A DNA stretch of 64,000 bases from Erythrobacter sp. AP23 (GCF_001542855.1 NZ_LNBY01000016.1:1-64000), one strand, 5' to 3'. Counted from the first letter of the stretch, positions 8,912 through 20,527 are shown. Notes: generated by a model not told the origin, from the sequence alone. Translations and numbers: made by a program.

Positions 8912-9360
8912 TGGCGGGCAGGCATTTCGACGAGTGGGAAATCGGCGACAAGCTGACGCATGAAATCCGGCGCACGGTGACCGAGGCGGACAACCTCTTC
9001 TTCACCGTTATGACCCACAATCCGCAGCCGCTTCACCTCGACGTGGAAGCGGCGAAGGAGAGCGAGTTCGGGCAGATCCTCGTCAACGGGACCTATACCT
9101 TCTCGCTTATGGTGGGGCTCAGCGTGGGAGACACCACACTCGGCACGCTGGTGGCGAACCTCGGTTACGACAAGCTGGTCATGCCCAAACCGGTGTTCAT
9201 CGGCGATACGCTGCATGCGACCAGCGAAGTGATCGGTCTTCGCGAAAGCAAGTCCCGGCCCGATACCGGGATCGTCACCTTCCTGCACGAAGCGGTGAAC
9301 CAGCGCGGCGAGGTCGTGTGCCGCTGCGAACGCTCGGCACTGCTCAGGAAAAGCTCCTGA
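8911..9360 (+). CDS. MaoC-family enoyl-CoA hydratase/dehydratase
   Basis: A 149-residue single hot-dog domain. The hydratase signature region reads [11 protein letters not shown], with Asn-Pro and His kept but the usual Asp two positions earlier replaced, as in the MaoC subgroup related to mesaconyl-CoA hydratases. [17 protein letters not shown] is the usual helix and strand after it. It would hydrate the enoyl-CoA made by the upstream dehydrogenase. It overlaps the aldehyde dehydrogenase stop (TGATG), so the two are translationally coupled. Confidence 0.82.
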   Translation: MAGRHFDEWEIGDKLTHEIRRTVTEADNLFFTVMTHNPQPLHLDVEAAKESEFGQILVNGTYTFSLMVGLSVGDTTLGTLVANLGYDKLVMPKPVFIGDTLHATSEVIGLRESKSRPDTGIVTFLHEAVNQRGEVVCRCERSALLRKSS

Positions 9361-9418
9361 TATTCGGGAATCGCAACCCTTTCGCCGGCTCGCGCGTTGA
9401 GGGGCGAAGGGGAGAGCG

Positions 9419-10075
9419 ATGAATGGACACGAACCGGAGAGCGTCGAGGACGTAATCGGCGAGCTCGACGAGCTCGCCTCGAAATCCGACGAAGTGCGCA
9501 TTCGCGACGCGCTCGACGATTTCGGCGGGCGCAGTTTCGGACCGTTCATTCTCCTGCCGGCACTCCTGGAGCTTACGCCGGTGGGCGGTATCCCGGGGGT
9601 GCCGAGTTTTCTGGCTGCAGTCATCGCCCTTGTAGCATTGCAGATGCTGTTCGGCCGGGATCACGTCTGGTTGCCGCAGTTCATTCAGAATCGATCGATA
9701 GGCTCGAAAAAGCTGCACAAGGCGGTGCGAAAGCTGCGTGGAGTGGCCAAATGGCTCGACGGGCACAGCCGCGACCGTTTCGATTCCCTCACCACGGGCA
9801 TTTGGATCAAGGTCGCGGCAGTGGCGATCCTTTTGCTTTGCGCGACCGTGCCGCCGCTCGAATTCGTGCCCTTTGCCAGCTCGGCGCCAATGCTCGCGAT
9901 TGTCGCGATCGCGCTGGCGCTGATCGTGCGCGACGGCCTGGTGATGATCGGCGCGCTGGTGCTGGCGGCGGCTGCCCTCGGCGGTGGAACCTATTACTAT
10001 TATGCGTCCGACGACGAAGCGGGATCGGGCGGCGTGGCGGCTCTCACCCACGAGGCATCTCGCGCGCAGGCTTGA
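9419..10075 (+). CDS. ExoD-like membrane protein
   Basis: A 218-residue protein with the ExoD arrangement: a hydrophilic N-terminus, the segment FGPFILLPALLELTPVGGIPG followed by a hydrophobic helix, and a pair of C-terminal helices (about residues 120-185). ExoD was named for an exopolysaccharide and symbiosis phenotype in rhizobia, but its molecular role is not established. The final 30 residues hold a GGGTYYYY stretch and an acidic tail. The ATG has GGGGAGAG upstream. No operon partner is obvious; a 65-base gap precedes the DUF3604 gene. Confidence 0.75.
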   Translation: MNGHEPESVEDVIGELDELASKSDEVRIRDALDDFGGRSFGPFILLPALLELTPVGGIPGVPSFLAAVIALVALQMLFGRDHVWLPQFIQNRSIGSKKLHKAVRKLRGVAKWLDGHSRDRFDSLTTGIWIKVAAVAILLLCATVPPLEFVPFASSAPMLAIVAIALALIVRDGLVMIGALVLAAAALGGGTYYYYASDDEAGSGGVAALTHEASRAQA

Positions 10076-10140
10076 CCGGCGCGTTGCTCCCTGAGCAGAA
10101 TGGCTTCGGGGTCGAGGCCGACGGGCCAGGGAGAGCGATA

Positions 10141-12078
10141 ATGCGCACGATATTACTGGCCACCGCAGCCGCGTTGCTGACGGGCGCCTGCGCGGGCGAC
10201 CGCCCGGGCGAACCGACCGAGGCGCAGCGCGGCGATGGCACCGACACGATCGAACTCGCCGAATTCCCCAACCGGCCCTATTGGGGCGATACCCATCTCC
10301 ACACCGATACTTCTGTCGATGCCTTCGGATTCGGTGTCAGGCTGGGCGCGGAACCTGCGCTGAAATTCGCGCGCGGCGATACGGTCACCGCAACCACGGG
10401 AATGAAGGCGCAGCTCGACCGGCCTCTCGACTTTCTTGTAATCTCGGACCATTCGGACGCGATGGGTGCCACCCGGCGGCTCTACGATGCGCCGCGCATC
10501 CTTGTGCGCGATCCCACGCTCAGGCGCTGGTACGATATGATGCACGATAGTCCCGAACAGTCGACACGCGCGGTGGGAGAGCTGATTACTGCCGCGGCCA
10601 ATGGCACGATTCCCGAAGCACTCATCGATCCCGAGCGCCAGGCAGCCGCCACCCGCGAGCTTTGGGACAGCCATCTCGACCTGCTCGATCGCTACAATCG
10701 CCCGGGCGAATTCACCGCCTTCGCGGGCTTCGAATGGACGTTAATGCCCGACGGCAACAATCTCCACCGCGTGGTCATGTTCAGGGATGGCAGCGTGAAG
10801 ACCGGGCAGGTCGTCCCCTTTCCCGGCATCGACACGACCCCCGAGCGATTGTGGGATTATATGGAGGCCTACGAAGCCAATACCGGCGGGCGCGTTCTGG
10901 CCATCCCGCACAATTCGAACCTGTCCAACGGCATGATGTTCGAACTGGTTGGCCCCGATGGCGGGGCAATGAGCGCCGATTACGCCCGCCGCCGGGCGCG
11001 CTACGAACCGGTAGTCGAAGCCACCCAGATCAAGGGCGATAGCGAAACCCATCCCTTTCTCTCGCCGAACGACGAGTTTGCCGCTTTCGGTGTCGCAGGC
11101 TGGGAACTCGGCAACCTTCCTCTGACCCGCCGCTCGACGCCCGACATGTATGCCGGCAGCTATGTGCGCAATGCCCTGCTGCGCGGCCTGACGCTCGAAC
11201 AGCAGATGGGGGTCAATCCCTACGCCTTCGGCCTCATCGGTTCGACCGACAGCCACACTGCGCTGGCGACCGGCGATGAAGACAATTATTTCGGCAAGCA
11301 CACTGGCAATGAACCGCGCGCAGGGCGGGCGCTGGAAAGCCAGAATCTCGGCACGGCCGAAGGCCGCTTCGGCTGGCACTATCTTGCCGGGGGTTATGCT
11401 GCGGCCTGGGCGCGCGGCAACACGCGCGCGGAGATATTCGATGCCTTCATGCGGCGCGAGGTCTATGCGACGACGGGGCCGCGCATGGTCCTGCGCCTGT
11501 TCGCGGGCTTCGATTTCGCGGAGAACGACTGGGACGGCGACTGGGTTCGCACCGGATACACGGGCGGCGTCCCGATGGGCGGCGAACTGCAGGATAGTGG
11601 CCGCGCACCGGTCTTCCTGATCTCGGCGCTCAAGGACCCCGAGGGCGCCAATCTCGACCGGGTGCAGGTGGTCAAGGGCTGGGTCGATGCCGATGGCGAG
11701 GCGCAGGAGCGCATCTACGATGTCGCCTGGTCCGATATGGATGGCGAGCGCCGGCGCGTAAGCGGCCGGATACCCGCGGTGGGCGACACGGTGATCCGGC
11801 GCGAGGCGACCTACGACAATACCATCGGCGCACCCGAACTGCGTGCGACATGGCGCGACCCCGACTATCGCCCGGGCCAGCGGGCCTTTTACTATGTCCG
11901 CGTGCTCGAGATCCCGACGCCGAGCTGGGTGCTGTTCGATGCCAAACGCTTCGGTTTCGACCTGCCGCCCGATGTGGTCGAGGCCAACGTGATCCAGGAA
12001 CGCGCCTATTCCTCGCCGATATGGCTGAAACCGCGCCGCCGGCCCGGTGACGCGCCGCTCATCATGGATGAAGGATGA
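10141..12078 (+). CDS. DUF3604 lipoprotein
   Basis: A 645-residue predicted lipoprotein (signal peptide with lipobox LLTGAC near residue 18) of the DUF3604 family. The region YWGDTHLHTDTSVDAFGFG and LDFLVISDHSDAMG look like a PHP-type metal-binding HxH...DH site, and IGSTDSHTALATG adds a later DSH motif, so a metal-dependent hydrolase is plausible, although the reaction is unknown. It is the first gene of a trio whose stop and start codons overlap (ATGA) with the parvulin and HupE-like genes, implying a joint task at the cell envelope. Confidence 0.8.
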   Translation: MRTILLATAAALLTGACAGDRPGEPTEAQRGDGTDTIELAEFPNRPYWGDTHLHTDTSVDAFGFGVRLGAEPALKFARGDTVTATTGMKAQLDRPLDFLVISDHSDAMGATRRLYDAPRILVRDPTLRRWYDMMHDSPEQSTRAVGELITAAANGTIPEALIDPERQAAATRELWDSHLDLLDRYNRPGEFTAFAGFEWTLMPDGNNLHRVVMFRDGSVKTGQVVPFPGIDTTPERLWDYMEAYEANTGGRVLAIPHNSNLSNGMMFELVGPDGGAMSADYARRRARYEPVVEATQIKGDSETHPFLSPNDEFAAFGVAGWELGNLPLTRRSTPDMYAGSYVRNALLRGLTLEQQMGVNPYAFGLIGSTDSHTALATGDEDNYFGKHTGNEPRAGRALESQNLGTAEGRFGWHYLAGGYAAAWARGNTRAEIFDAFMRREVYATTGPRMVLRLFAGFDFAENDWDGDWVRTGYTGGVPMGGELQDSGRAPVFLISALKDPEGANLDRVQVVKGWVDADGEAQERIYDVAWSDMDGERRRVSGRIPAVGDTVIRREATYDNTIGAPELRATWRDPDYRPGQRAFYYVRVLEIPTPSWVLFDAKRFGFDLPPDVVEANVIQERAYSSPIWLKPRRRPGDAPLIMDEG

Positions 12079-12860
12079 TCCGCAAGCTGCTGCGCGATCC
12101 GCTCGCGCATTTCCTTGTTGCGGGGGCCGCTATCTGGGGCCTGCTCGCGCTCGCGGGCGATCCCGTCGATCCGGCGAGCCGGACGATCGAACTCTCGCGC
12201 GAGCGGCAGGCGGGTATCGCCCTCGGCTTCGAACGGATGATGGGGCGCCCACCGACCGATGCCGAGATGGATTGGGCCATCGAGCGCTGGATTCGCGAAG
12301 AAGTGCTGTACCGCGAGGCCCTGCGCCTAGGGTTCGACGAGGGCGATGCCATCGTGCGGCGGCGGCTGGCGACCAAGATGGACGAGCTGGCCGGTGCGGA
12401 GGCCGAAGTGGCGCGGCCCTCCGATGCGGTGCTCGAACAATGGCTTGCCGACAATCCGGGCGCCTATGCCATGGGCGGTACAGTCACATTCGAACAGGCT
12501 TATTTCCCTAGCGAGCGAGCGGCACGGGCAGCGATGACGGAGGCGAGCCCGGAGGGTGAGCCGATCAGCCTGCCGCGCTCGGTCGCGCGCATGCCCCTGA
12601 CCGAGGTGCGAGTAGTTTTCGGGAGGGAATTCGCAGCAGAGCTTTCCGCTCTTGCCGCCGGACCGGATTGGCAGGGGCCGATTGGTTCGGGCTATGGTTG
12701 GCATCTCGTGCGCCTCGCCAAACGCGACGGTGGGAGCGGCCCGCCGCTCGCCGAAATTCGCGACCGGGTCGAGGCCGACTGGCGCAGCGCGACGATCGCC
12801 GAGCGACGGCAGCGTGCCTATGAAGTCTTGCGCGAGGCCTATACGGTCGAGGTCGAATGA
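12075..12860 (+). CDS. Parvulin-like peptidyl-prolyl isomerase, membrane anchored
   Basis: A 261-residue protein with one N-terminal hydrophobic segment (residues about 11-30), a SurA/PpiD-like helical chaperone part (the WAIERWIREEVLYREALRLG region) and a C-terminal rotamase-like domain that is divergent but ends in the typical IGSGYGWHLVRLA turn. It probably faces the periplasm and helps fold a partner; its ATG overlaps the DUF3604 stop and its stop overlaps the HupE start, so the likely clients are these neighbours. Confidence 0.72.
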   Translation: MIRKLLRDPLAHFLVAGAAIWGLLALAGDPVDPASRTIELSRERQAGIALGFERMMGRPPTDAEMDWAIERWIREEVLYREALRLGFDEGDAIVRRRLATKMDELAGAEAEVARPSDAVLEQWLADNPGAYAMGGTVTFEQAYFPSERAARAAMTEASPEGEPISLPRSVARMPLTEVRVVFGREFAAELSALAAGPDWQGPIGSGYGWHLVRLAKRDGGSGPPLAEIRDRVEADWRSATIAERRQRAYEVLREAYTVEVE

Positions 12861-13828
12861 TCCGCTGGCTTGCCGCGCTGTGCCTGCTTGCCATGGGCGC
12901 GCCTGTGCAGGCGGACGAGATGCGGCCGGTCGCGATCCAATTCGAGCAGGTTGACGAGGGCGAGTGGCGGCTGGGCTGGCGCCAACCCATAGCCAGCGCA
13001 GCGGACGACCGTATGGCCATGCCGCAAATTCCCGCCAATTGCCGGATCGAGGGTAAGGTCGAGCGACAGATGGCCCCGCTTGCGGCTCACGGCGCGGCCG
13101 ATGTGACCTGCACGGGTGAGGTCGCGGGTCAAACCATCGGCTGGCCCGCCTTTCCCGGTCATGGCGAGGCGATTTTGCGTGTTTCGCCGCTTGGGCGAGC
13201 TTTGCAGGTCCACCGCCTGACGCCGGAAACCCCCTTCGCCACCATCGCGGAACGGCCTTCGGCGGCGCAGGTCTGGCGCAGCTATTTCGTGATCGGGGTC
13301 GAACACATCCTTGCCGGCTGGGACCATCTGCTGTTCGTGATCGCGCTCGTCCTGCTGGTGGCACGGCCCTGGCCGGTGGTGAAAGCGGCCACGGCCTTCA
13401 CCATCGCACATTCGATCACGCTGGCGGCGGTAACGCTTGGATTTTCGGGTATAAGACAGGATGTGGTCGAGGCCCTGATCGCCCTGTCCATCGTGTTCCT
13501 CGCCGTCGAGATTGCCCGCGGAAGGCGCGATACGCTGACCCGGCGCCTGCCGTGGCTGGTCGCCTTCGCCTTCGGCCTGCTGCACGGCTTCGGCTTTGCC
13601 GGCGCCCTGCGCGAGATCGGCCTGCCCGAGGGTGAAGTCCCCGCGGCACTGGTCAGCTTCAATCTCGGCGTGGAAGCGGGGCAATTGCTGGTCGTCGCCG
13701 CCGTCCTTGCGCTCTTGCGGCTGGTCGATCGGCTGCGCCCCCGGGCCCGACCGCGGCTGGTGCGGCTTTCCGCCTATGGGGTGGGGATAATGGGCAGCTA
13801 TTGGCTGATCGACCGGCTCTTCGGCTGA
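12857..13828 (+). CDS. HupE/UreJ-family membrane protein
   Basis: A 323-residue protein: signal peptide, a roughly 130-residue extracytoplasmic region with Cys residues, then about six or seven membrane helices. The helix start [20 protein letters not shown] carries the His/Asp pattern of HupE/UreJ metal permeases, and [10 protein letters not shown] and [12 protein letters not shown] add two further conserved His. Relatives are linked to nickel or cobalt transport, but in this N-terminally extended subfamily the substrate is unknown. It is the last gene of the DUF3604 trio, with ATGA overlap to the parvulin. Confidence 0.8.
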   Translation: MIRWLAALCLLAMGAPVQADEMRPVAIQFEQVDEGEWRLGWRQPIASAADDRMAMPQIPANCRIEGKVERQMAPLAAHGAADVTCTGEVAGQTIGWPAFPGHGEAILRVSPLGRALQVHRLTPETPFATIAERPSAAQVWRSYFVIGVEHILAGWDHLLFVIALVLLVARPWPVVKAATAFTIAHSITLAAVTLGFSGIRQDVVEALIALSIVFLAVEIARGRRDTLTRRLPWLVAFAFGLLHGFGFAGALREIGLPEGEVPAALVSFNLGVEAGQLLVVAAVLALLRLVDRLRPRARPRLVRLSAYGVGIMGSYWLIDRLFG

Positions 13829-13908
13829 GAGCGGAATTTCCGCATGCCCGCGCAACTTGCCATTCACCTGTCGCACCCTACATTATCGGCAGTGAAAGGA
13901 ACCCGCGC

Positions 13909-15867
<1,959 letters not shown>

Positions 15868-15893
15868 CGCTCATTCTCAACAATTGACGAATG

Positions 15894-15928
15894 GGGCCGT
15901 CCGGACAGTTCGGGCGGCCCTTTCTCTT
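15894..15928 (+). terminator. Rho-independent terminator after ftsH
   Basis: Stem GGGCCG (15894-15899) / CGGCCC (15915-15920), extended inward by a mismatch and CC/GG pairs, followed by TTTCTCTT. It lies 27 bases after the ftsH stop and directly before the convergent DUF3667 gene. Confidence 0.7.
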
Positions 15929-15930
15929 GG

Positions 15931-17115
15931 CTAGAACAATCCCAGCAGCATCAGCAGCGAGGTGAACAGGCCGAGGATGATGGAGATGAAAACGGTCAGC
16001 ACCGACAGCCGCCATAACGCCGAAAAGCGCGAAAGGTCGTAAGTGCCGCGCAGCTGCTTGTAGATATGCAGCGGTGGGATCAGCATGGATGCCAGTGCGA
16101 TATAGGTAGCCGAGACCCCGCCGAGTCCCGCGAGGACGAGTGCGAGGATCAGCATCGTCATGAAGCCCAGCGAATAGGTCACGAAGATCGCGTGATCATA
16201 GGCCCTGAACCGCCGCTTCCAGACGAACAGGAGCCAGACGAAGGGAATCGACAGCGGGATCAGCAGCCAGCTGAATTTGTAGAAATTGGTCTGCAGCTTG
16301 TAGAGCATCAGGCCTGGGTTCTTCTGCCACTTGTCCAGGCCCGCCTCGATCCATCCGACTTCTTCGAGATCGAGGGTCCAATCCTCGTCGGGCGTGGCGG
16401 TGACCGGCGCAAGCGCTCCTTCTCCCGCAGGAGTTTCGGGCGGCTCTTCGCTCTCCGTTTCCGGCGGCGTGTCACTGCTTGCGCTTCGCGTGGGCGCGAG
16501 GAACGGCAGTTCGGCCTGTGCCGCTCTCAATGCGCCCAGCTGGTCTTCGACCTCGGCGAGTTGCCGCTCGGCCCGCTCGCGCTCCGCATCGGTGCGGTCT
16601 CCATCGGCCACGCGTGCGGCCAGCGTGTCGCGCCGGCCCTCGAGGCGCTCGAGCTGTTCGCCGGTCAGCTCGCGCAGCTGTGCATCCGTATCGCCTTGCA
16701 GGTCGGTCGGCGCGCTGATCCCCGCGAACTGGAAGATCGCGAACATCAGGAAGATCGAGAACAGGAACAGCGCCATCGGGCTGACGAAGCGGGTGCGTTC
16801 GCCATCGATGTAGCGCCGGGTCAGTTCGCCCGGCTTGAAGGCGAGCATGGGCAGCGTGCGCCAGGTCTTGCTGTCGAAATGCACCGCGCCATGCGCGACG
16901 TCGTGCATGAAGGCGCTGAGCGTGCGGTGGAGGTGGGCCTTCTGGCCGCAGGCGTGGCAGTGCTCCCCGACCAGCGGCGTGCTGCAATTGAGACATTCGC
17001 CCTCGGCGAAGTGGCCCTTGTCGAGCGCGGGGGTACCGCCCGGCCTTTCCGAGACGGCCTTGGCATACAATCCACCCTCGACCGCGGTTCCCAGCCCTTC
17101 CACGATGTCGCTCAT
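15931..17115 (-). CDS. DUF3667 membrane protein with zinc-ribbon-like N-terminus
   Basis: A 394-residue protein of unknown role. Near residue 40 there is a Cys-rich knot (CLNCSTPLVGEHCHACGQ), then the DUF3667 core (SAFMHDVAHGAVHFDSKTWR and PGELTRRYIDGERTRFVSP). A long charged, coiled-coil-like loop (about residues 150-240) follows the first membrane helix, and three or four more helices end the protein. The start at 17115 has GGAGG five bases upstream and is preferred to a codon 12 residues earlier. It stands alone between ftsH (convergent) and rpoZ. Confidence 0.78.
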   Translation of the reverse strand: MSDIVEGLGTAVEGGLYAKAVSERPGGTPALDKGHFAEGECLNCSTPLVGEHCHACGQKAHLHRTLSAFMHDVAHGAVHFDSKTWRTLPMLAFKPGELTRRYIDGERTRFVSPMALFLFSIFLMFAIFQFAGISAPTDLQGDTDAQLRELTGEQLERLEGRRDTLAARVADGDRTDAERERAERQLAEVEDQLGALRAAQAELPFLAPTRSASSDTPPETESEEPPETPAGEGALAPVTATPDEDWTLDLEEVGWIEAGLDKWQKNPGLMLYKLQTNFYKFSWLLIPLSIPFVWLLFVWKRRFRAYDHAIFVTYSLGFMTMLILALVLAGLGGVSATYIALASMLIPPLHIYKQLRGTYDLSRFSALWRLSVLTVFISIILGLFTSLLMLLGLF

Positions 17116-17170
17116 CCTGCCTCCTGTCGCGGCGCAGGATAGGGACAGCATCCCCTACGCCGCAACGCAA

Positions 17171-17195
17171 AAAGGCCGCCCATCGGGCGGCCTTT
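17171..17195 (-). terminator. Rho-independent terminator after rpoZ
   Basis: An 11-pair stem, AAAGGCCGCCC (17171-17181) / GGGCGGCCTTT (17185-17195), with a 3-base loop; on the minus strand the 3' arm continues into TTTTTG. It lies 28 bases past the rpoZ stop. Confidence 0.85.
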
Positions 17196-17222
17196 CGAAG
17201 AATCGCTGTCGCGTCGGACGGC

Positions 17223-17567
17223 TTAGCCGTCGTAATCGGCGCCGATCGAGGTGGAGCGCGTCGGGGCCGAGGCGGTGATCCGCAGCGCTTCGGCCGACTG
17301 GCTGAGCGAGCCGACTTCATCCATTTCGTCGTCGTCGTCCGGCAGGATCTTCTGCAGGTTGGTAACGGCCGCTTCGTGAAGGTCCTTGGGCTTGATCGTC
17401 TGTTCGGCGATCTCGCGCAGGGCGACAACGGGGTTCTTGTCGCGATCGCGATCGACGGTCAGCTCCGCACCGCCCGAAATCTCGCGTGCCCGCTGGGCGG
17501 CCAGCAGGACGAGATCGAAACGATTGGGGACCTTGTCTACGCAGTCTTCGACGGTAACGCGCGCCAT
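17223..17567 (-). CDS. rpoZ: DNA-directed RNA polymerase omega subunit
   Basis: A 114-residue omega subunit that helps assembly of beta-prime and, in many proteobacteria, forms part of a ppGpp site. The N-terminus [20 protein letters not shown] and [11 protein letters not shown] are diagnostic; [14 protein letters not shown] completes the conserved domain. The last 40 residues are acidic and variable. It has its own terminator and is divergent from the lipid synthase gene. Confidence 0.96.
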   Translation of the reverse strand: MARVTVEDCVDKVPNRFDLVLLAAQRAREISGGAELTVDRDRDKNPVVALREIAEQTIKPKDLHEAAVTNLQKILPDDDDEMDEVGSLSQSAEALRITASAPTRSTSIGADYDG

Positions 17568-17678
17568 AGGGCACTCCGATGCAAATCAAGTGATTCCGGG
17601 AAAGCGCGGCACTTAAGGCCTCGCGGCTCCACAGTCAAGGATTTGCGCCGCGTGCCTGCGGCGCTAAGGCTGCTTGGA

Positions 17679-18866
17679 ATGGGCGAGAGAAACCTTTCCG
17701 ATATTGCGAGCGGCTATCGCGATCCCGAACCATTCTCGCATGCGGCGCAGGGCCAATCGCTGACCTTCTATCCCGGAGGCAAGGATCGCCGCAAAGCGCT
17801 GATGGAGATGGTCGCCTCGGCCCGCGAGCGGCTCGATATCTGCTTCTACATTTTCGCCGAGGACGAAGTCTCGACCCAATTGCGCGATGCGCTGTGCGAC
17901 GCGGCGCGTCGAGGTGTCGCCGTGACGCTCATCGTCGACAGTTTCGGCGCTTCGGCCTCCGACAAATTCCTCCGCCCGATCGTCGAGGCCGGCGGTCGAT
18001 ACTATCTGTTCAGCCCGCGTTTCGGCTTTCGCTACCTCATCCGCAACCACCAGAAGATGGTTATCGCCGATGGGACGCGCGCGCTATTCGGCGGATTCAA
18101 TATCGAGGACGATTACTTCGCTCCGCCGCAGCAGAACGGCTGGAACGACCTCGCCATCGCGATCGAGGGCGATGCGGTCGATGGATTGAGCGACTGGTTC
18201 GCCAAGCTGGTCGACTGGACCGACGACGATCATGCGCATTTCCGGGCGATCCGACGCACGGTTTCGCAATGGGAATGGAAATCGGGCGACGGCAGGGCGC
18301 GCTGGCTGGTGGGCGGGCCGACGCGCGGGCTGTCGAGCTGGGCGCGCTGCGTCACCCGCGATCTGCGCGACGGCGATCGGCTCGATATCTTCATGGCTTA
18401 TTTTTCGCCGCCCTACAGCCTGCTTCGCCGGATTGCGCGCGTCTCGAAAAAGGGCGGCACCCGGCTGCTGATGGCGGCCAAGAGCGACAATGGCGCCACG
18501 CTGGGCGCCACGCGTTCGCTTTATCATTACCTGCTCAAGCGCGGTGCGAAGATCTGGGAATTCACGCCCTGCAAGCTGCATACGAAGCTGATCGTGCTCG
18601 ACGACGCGGTCTATCTCGGCAGCGCCAATTTCGACATGCGCAGCCTCTATCTCAATCTCGAGATCATGCTGCGGATCGAGGACGCGGCGCTGGCCGAACG
18701 GATGCGCGGCTTCGTCTCGTACCAGATCGCCGCGTCCGAAAGGATCACGTCCGAGGTGCATACGAAGCGACGCACCTGGTTCAACCGGATCCGCTGGGCG
18801 GTCGGCTGGGTGCTGGTTTCCGCGCTCGATTACACCGTAACGCGGCGGCTTAATCTCGGCATCTGA
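17679..18866 (+). CDS. Phospholipase D-family (cardiolipin synthase-like) enzyme
   Basis: A 395-residue protein with two HKD motifs, NHQKMVIADG (about residue 125) and LHTKLIVLDD (about residue 303), each followed by the usual GG/GSANFD segment (FGGFNIEDDY and LGSANFDMRS). This matches bacterial cardiolipin synthase-type transphosphatidylases, which join two phosphatidylglycerol molecules. No N-terminal membrane helices are seen, so it resembles the ClsB/ClsC type. ATG at 17679 is used; an in-frame GTG at 17652 is possible. It ends one base before the convergent dnaB gene. Confidence 0.85.
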   Translation: MGERNLSDIASGYRDPEPFSHAAQGQSLTFYPGGKDRRKALMEMVASARERLDICFYIFAEDEVSTQLRDALCDAARRGVAVTLIVDSFGASASDKFLRPIVEAGGRYYLFSPRFGFRYLIRNHQKMVIADGTRALFGGFNIEDDYFAPPQQNGWNDLAIAIEGDAVDGLSDWFAKLVDWTDDDHAHFRAIRRTVSQWEWKSGDGRARWLVGGPTRGLSSWARCVTRDLRDGDRLDIFMAYFSPPYSLLRRIARVSKKGGTRLLMAAKSDNGATLGATRSLYHYLLKRGAKIWEFTPCKLHTKLIVLDDAVYLGSANFDMRSLYLNLEIMLRIEDAALAERMRGFVSYQIAASERITSEVHTKRRTWFNRIRWAVGWVLVSALDYTVTRRLNLGI

Positions 18867-18867
18867 C

Positions 18868-20388
18868 CTATTCGTAATCGTCGTAGTGGCGCACGTCGGG
18901 GCTGCTGAATTTGGTGAATTCGCTGTGGAACAGCAGCGGGACATTGCCGGTCGATCCGTGACGTTGCTTGGCGACGATCAGCGTCGCCTTGTTGACCAGT
19001 TCGAGGTGGCGCGCTTCCCACTCGGCATATTTCATCCGGACTTCCTCGGAAGAGGTCTCGTCGGGCGTGTCGGGCTTCAGGGCGTTGTGGTAATATTCGG
19101 CGCGGTAGATGAACCACACCATGTCGGCGTCCTGCTCGATCGACCCGGATTCGCGCAGGTCGGAAAGCTGCGGGCGCTTGTCCTCGCGCTGTTCGACCTG
19201 GCGGCTGAGCTGCGATAGGGCGATCACGGGGACATGCAGTTCCTTGGCCAGCGTCTTGAGGCCGCGGCTGATTTCCGAAATCTCGTTCACGCGATTGTCG
19301 GTAGCGCGGCCCGAGCCTTGTAGGAGCTGAAGATAGTCGACGATGACGAGGCCGATATCGTGACGCCGCTTGAGCCGTCGCGCGCGGGTGCGCAGGGCGC
19401 CGATGGTCAACGCCGGAGTATCGTCGATATAGAGCGGCAGGTCGGTCAGTTCCTGGCTGGCGAAGCTGAGGCGCTGGAATTCCTCGCGCGAGAGCTTGCC
19501 CGAACGCAGTTTCTCGCTCGAGATCTCGGCGGTTTCGGCCAGGATGCGCGTGGCGAGCTGATCGGCGCTCATCTCGAGGCTGAAGAAGGCGACGCCCGCG
19601 CCGGGCGACTTCTCGCGCTCGATTCCGGCCTTCTCGTCGTCCATCAACCGGCGCGCGGCGTTGAAGGCGATATTGGTCGCAAGCGAGGTCTTGCCCATGG
19701 CCGGACGGCCAGCGAGGATCACCAGGTCCGAATTGTGGAGGCCCGAAGTCTTGTCGTTGATGGTGTCGAGACCGGTGGTCTTGCCCGAGAAACGTCCACC
19801 CGAATTCATCGCCGCCTGAACCACCTCCAGCGCGCCGAAGGCGGCCTTGCGGAATGTCTGCGCCTCGCTGCCGGTGCTGGCGCCTTCGGCAACGCGATAG
19901 AGATCGGCCTCTGCCTGCTCGATCTTCCTCAGCGGCTCGACCTCGTCCGAAGTGTCGAGCGCGCCTTCGACGAGGGTGCGCCCCACGCTGACCAGTTCGC
20001 GCAGCAGCGCGAGATCGTAGATCTGCTCGGCCAGTTCGCGCGGGTGCAGCAGCCCCTGGCCGTCTGCGGTCAGCTGCGCGAGGTAGGTCGTCCCGCCCAG
20101 CTGCTTGAGCGCCTCGTCGCTTTCGAAATAGGGCTTCAGCGTGACCGGTGTCGCCACCGAATTGCGGTCGAGCAGCTTGAGCACGCGCTCGTAGATGCGT
20201 TGGTGTACCGGCTCGTGGAAGTGCTCCGCCATCAGCGGCGTGGTCAGTTCCTCGATCACCTTGTTGTCGATCAGCACCGCGCCGAGGAAGGCGGCTTCCG
20301 CTTCGAGGTTGGCGGGCAGCACCGGGCCCTTGGCGAGCTTGGAATCGGTCGAATCGTCGGCGGGGAAGAGAAGGTCGGTGTCGGCCAT
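18868..20388 (-). CDS. dnaB: Replicative DNA helicase DnaB
   Basis: A 506-residue hexameric 5'-3' helicase of the replication fork. The N-terminal DnaG-interacting domain begins with PANLEAEAAFLGAVL; the RecA-like domain has Walker A GRPAMGKT at about residue 227, FFSLEMSADQLATR, the Walker B region LVIVDYLQLLQGSGR, and the DNA-binding loop SQLSRQVEQREDKRP. LRESGSIEQDADMVWFI is typical of the C-terminus. The ATG at 20388 is preferred over one 12 codons upstream. No intein is seen. Confidence 0.96.
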   Translation of the reverse strand: MADTDLLFPADDSTDSKLAKGPVLPANLEAEAAFLGAVLIDNKVIEELTTPLMAEHFHEPVHQRIYERVLKLLDRNSVATPVTLKPYFESDEALKQLGGTTYLAQLTADGQGLLHPRELAEQIYDLALLRELVSVGRTLVEGALDTSDEVEPLRKIEQAEADLYRVAEGASTGSEAQTFRKAAFGALEVVQAAMNSGGRFSGKTTGLDTINDKTSGLHNSDLVILAGRPAMGKTSLATNIAFNAARRLMDDEKAGIEREKSPGAGVAFFSLEMSADQLATRILAETAEISSEKLRSGKLSREEFQRLSFASQELTDLPLYIDDTPALTIGALRTRARRLKRRHDIGLVIVDYLQLLQGSGRATDNRVNEISEISRGLKTLAKELHVPVIALSQLSRQVEQREDKRPQLSDLRESGSIEQDADMVWFIYRAEYYHNALKPDTPDETSSEEVRMKYAEWEARHLELVNKATLIVAKQRHGSTGNVPLLFHSEFTKFSSPDVRHYDDYE

Positions 20389-20527
20389 GGTGGCCTGATG
20401 CCCGTTGAAGTGGTCAGCTGACAAGGAAATCGGTCAGCTAAATTTTTGCGCTCGGCTGTGGATAGTGGGGACTGTTCTTCAACCCCTTGCCGCACCCCGT
20501 CCTTCTCTGCGAAAGCAGCCGCCAGGC

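Noticed and set aside
12327..13364. 345-codon minus-strand frame antisense to the parvulin and HupE genes
   Set aside because: The opposite strand carries two family-supported, overlapping genes; the antisense protein has no motif.
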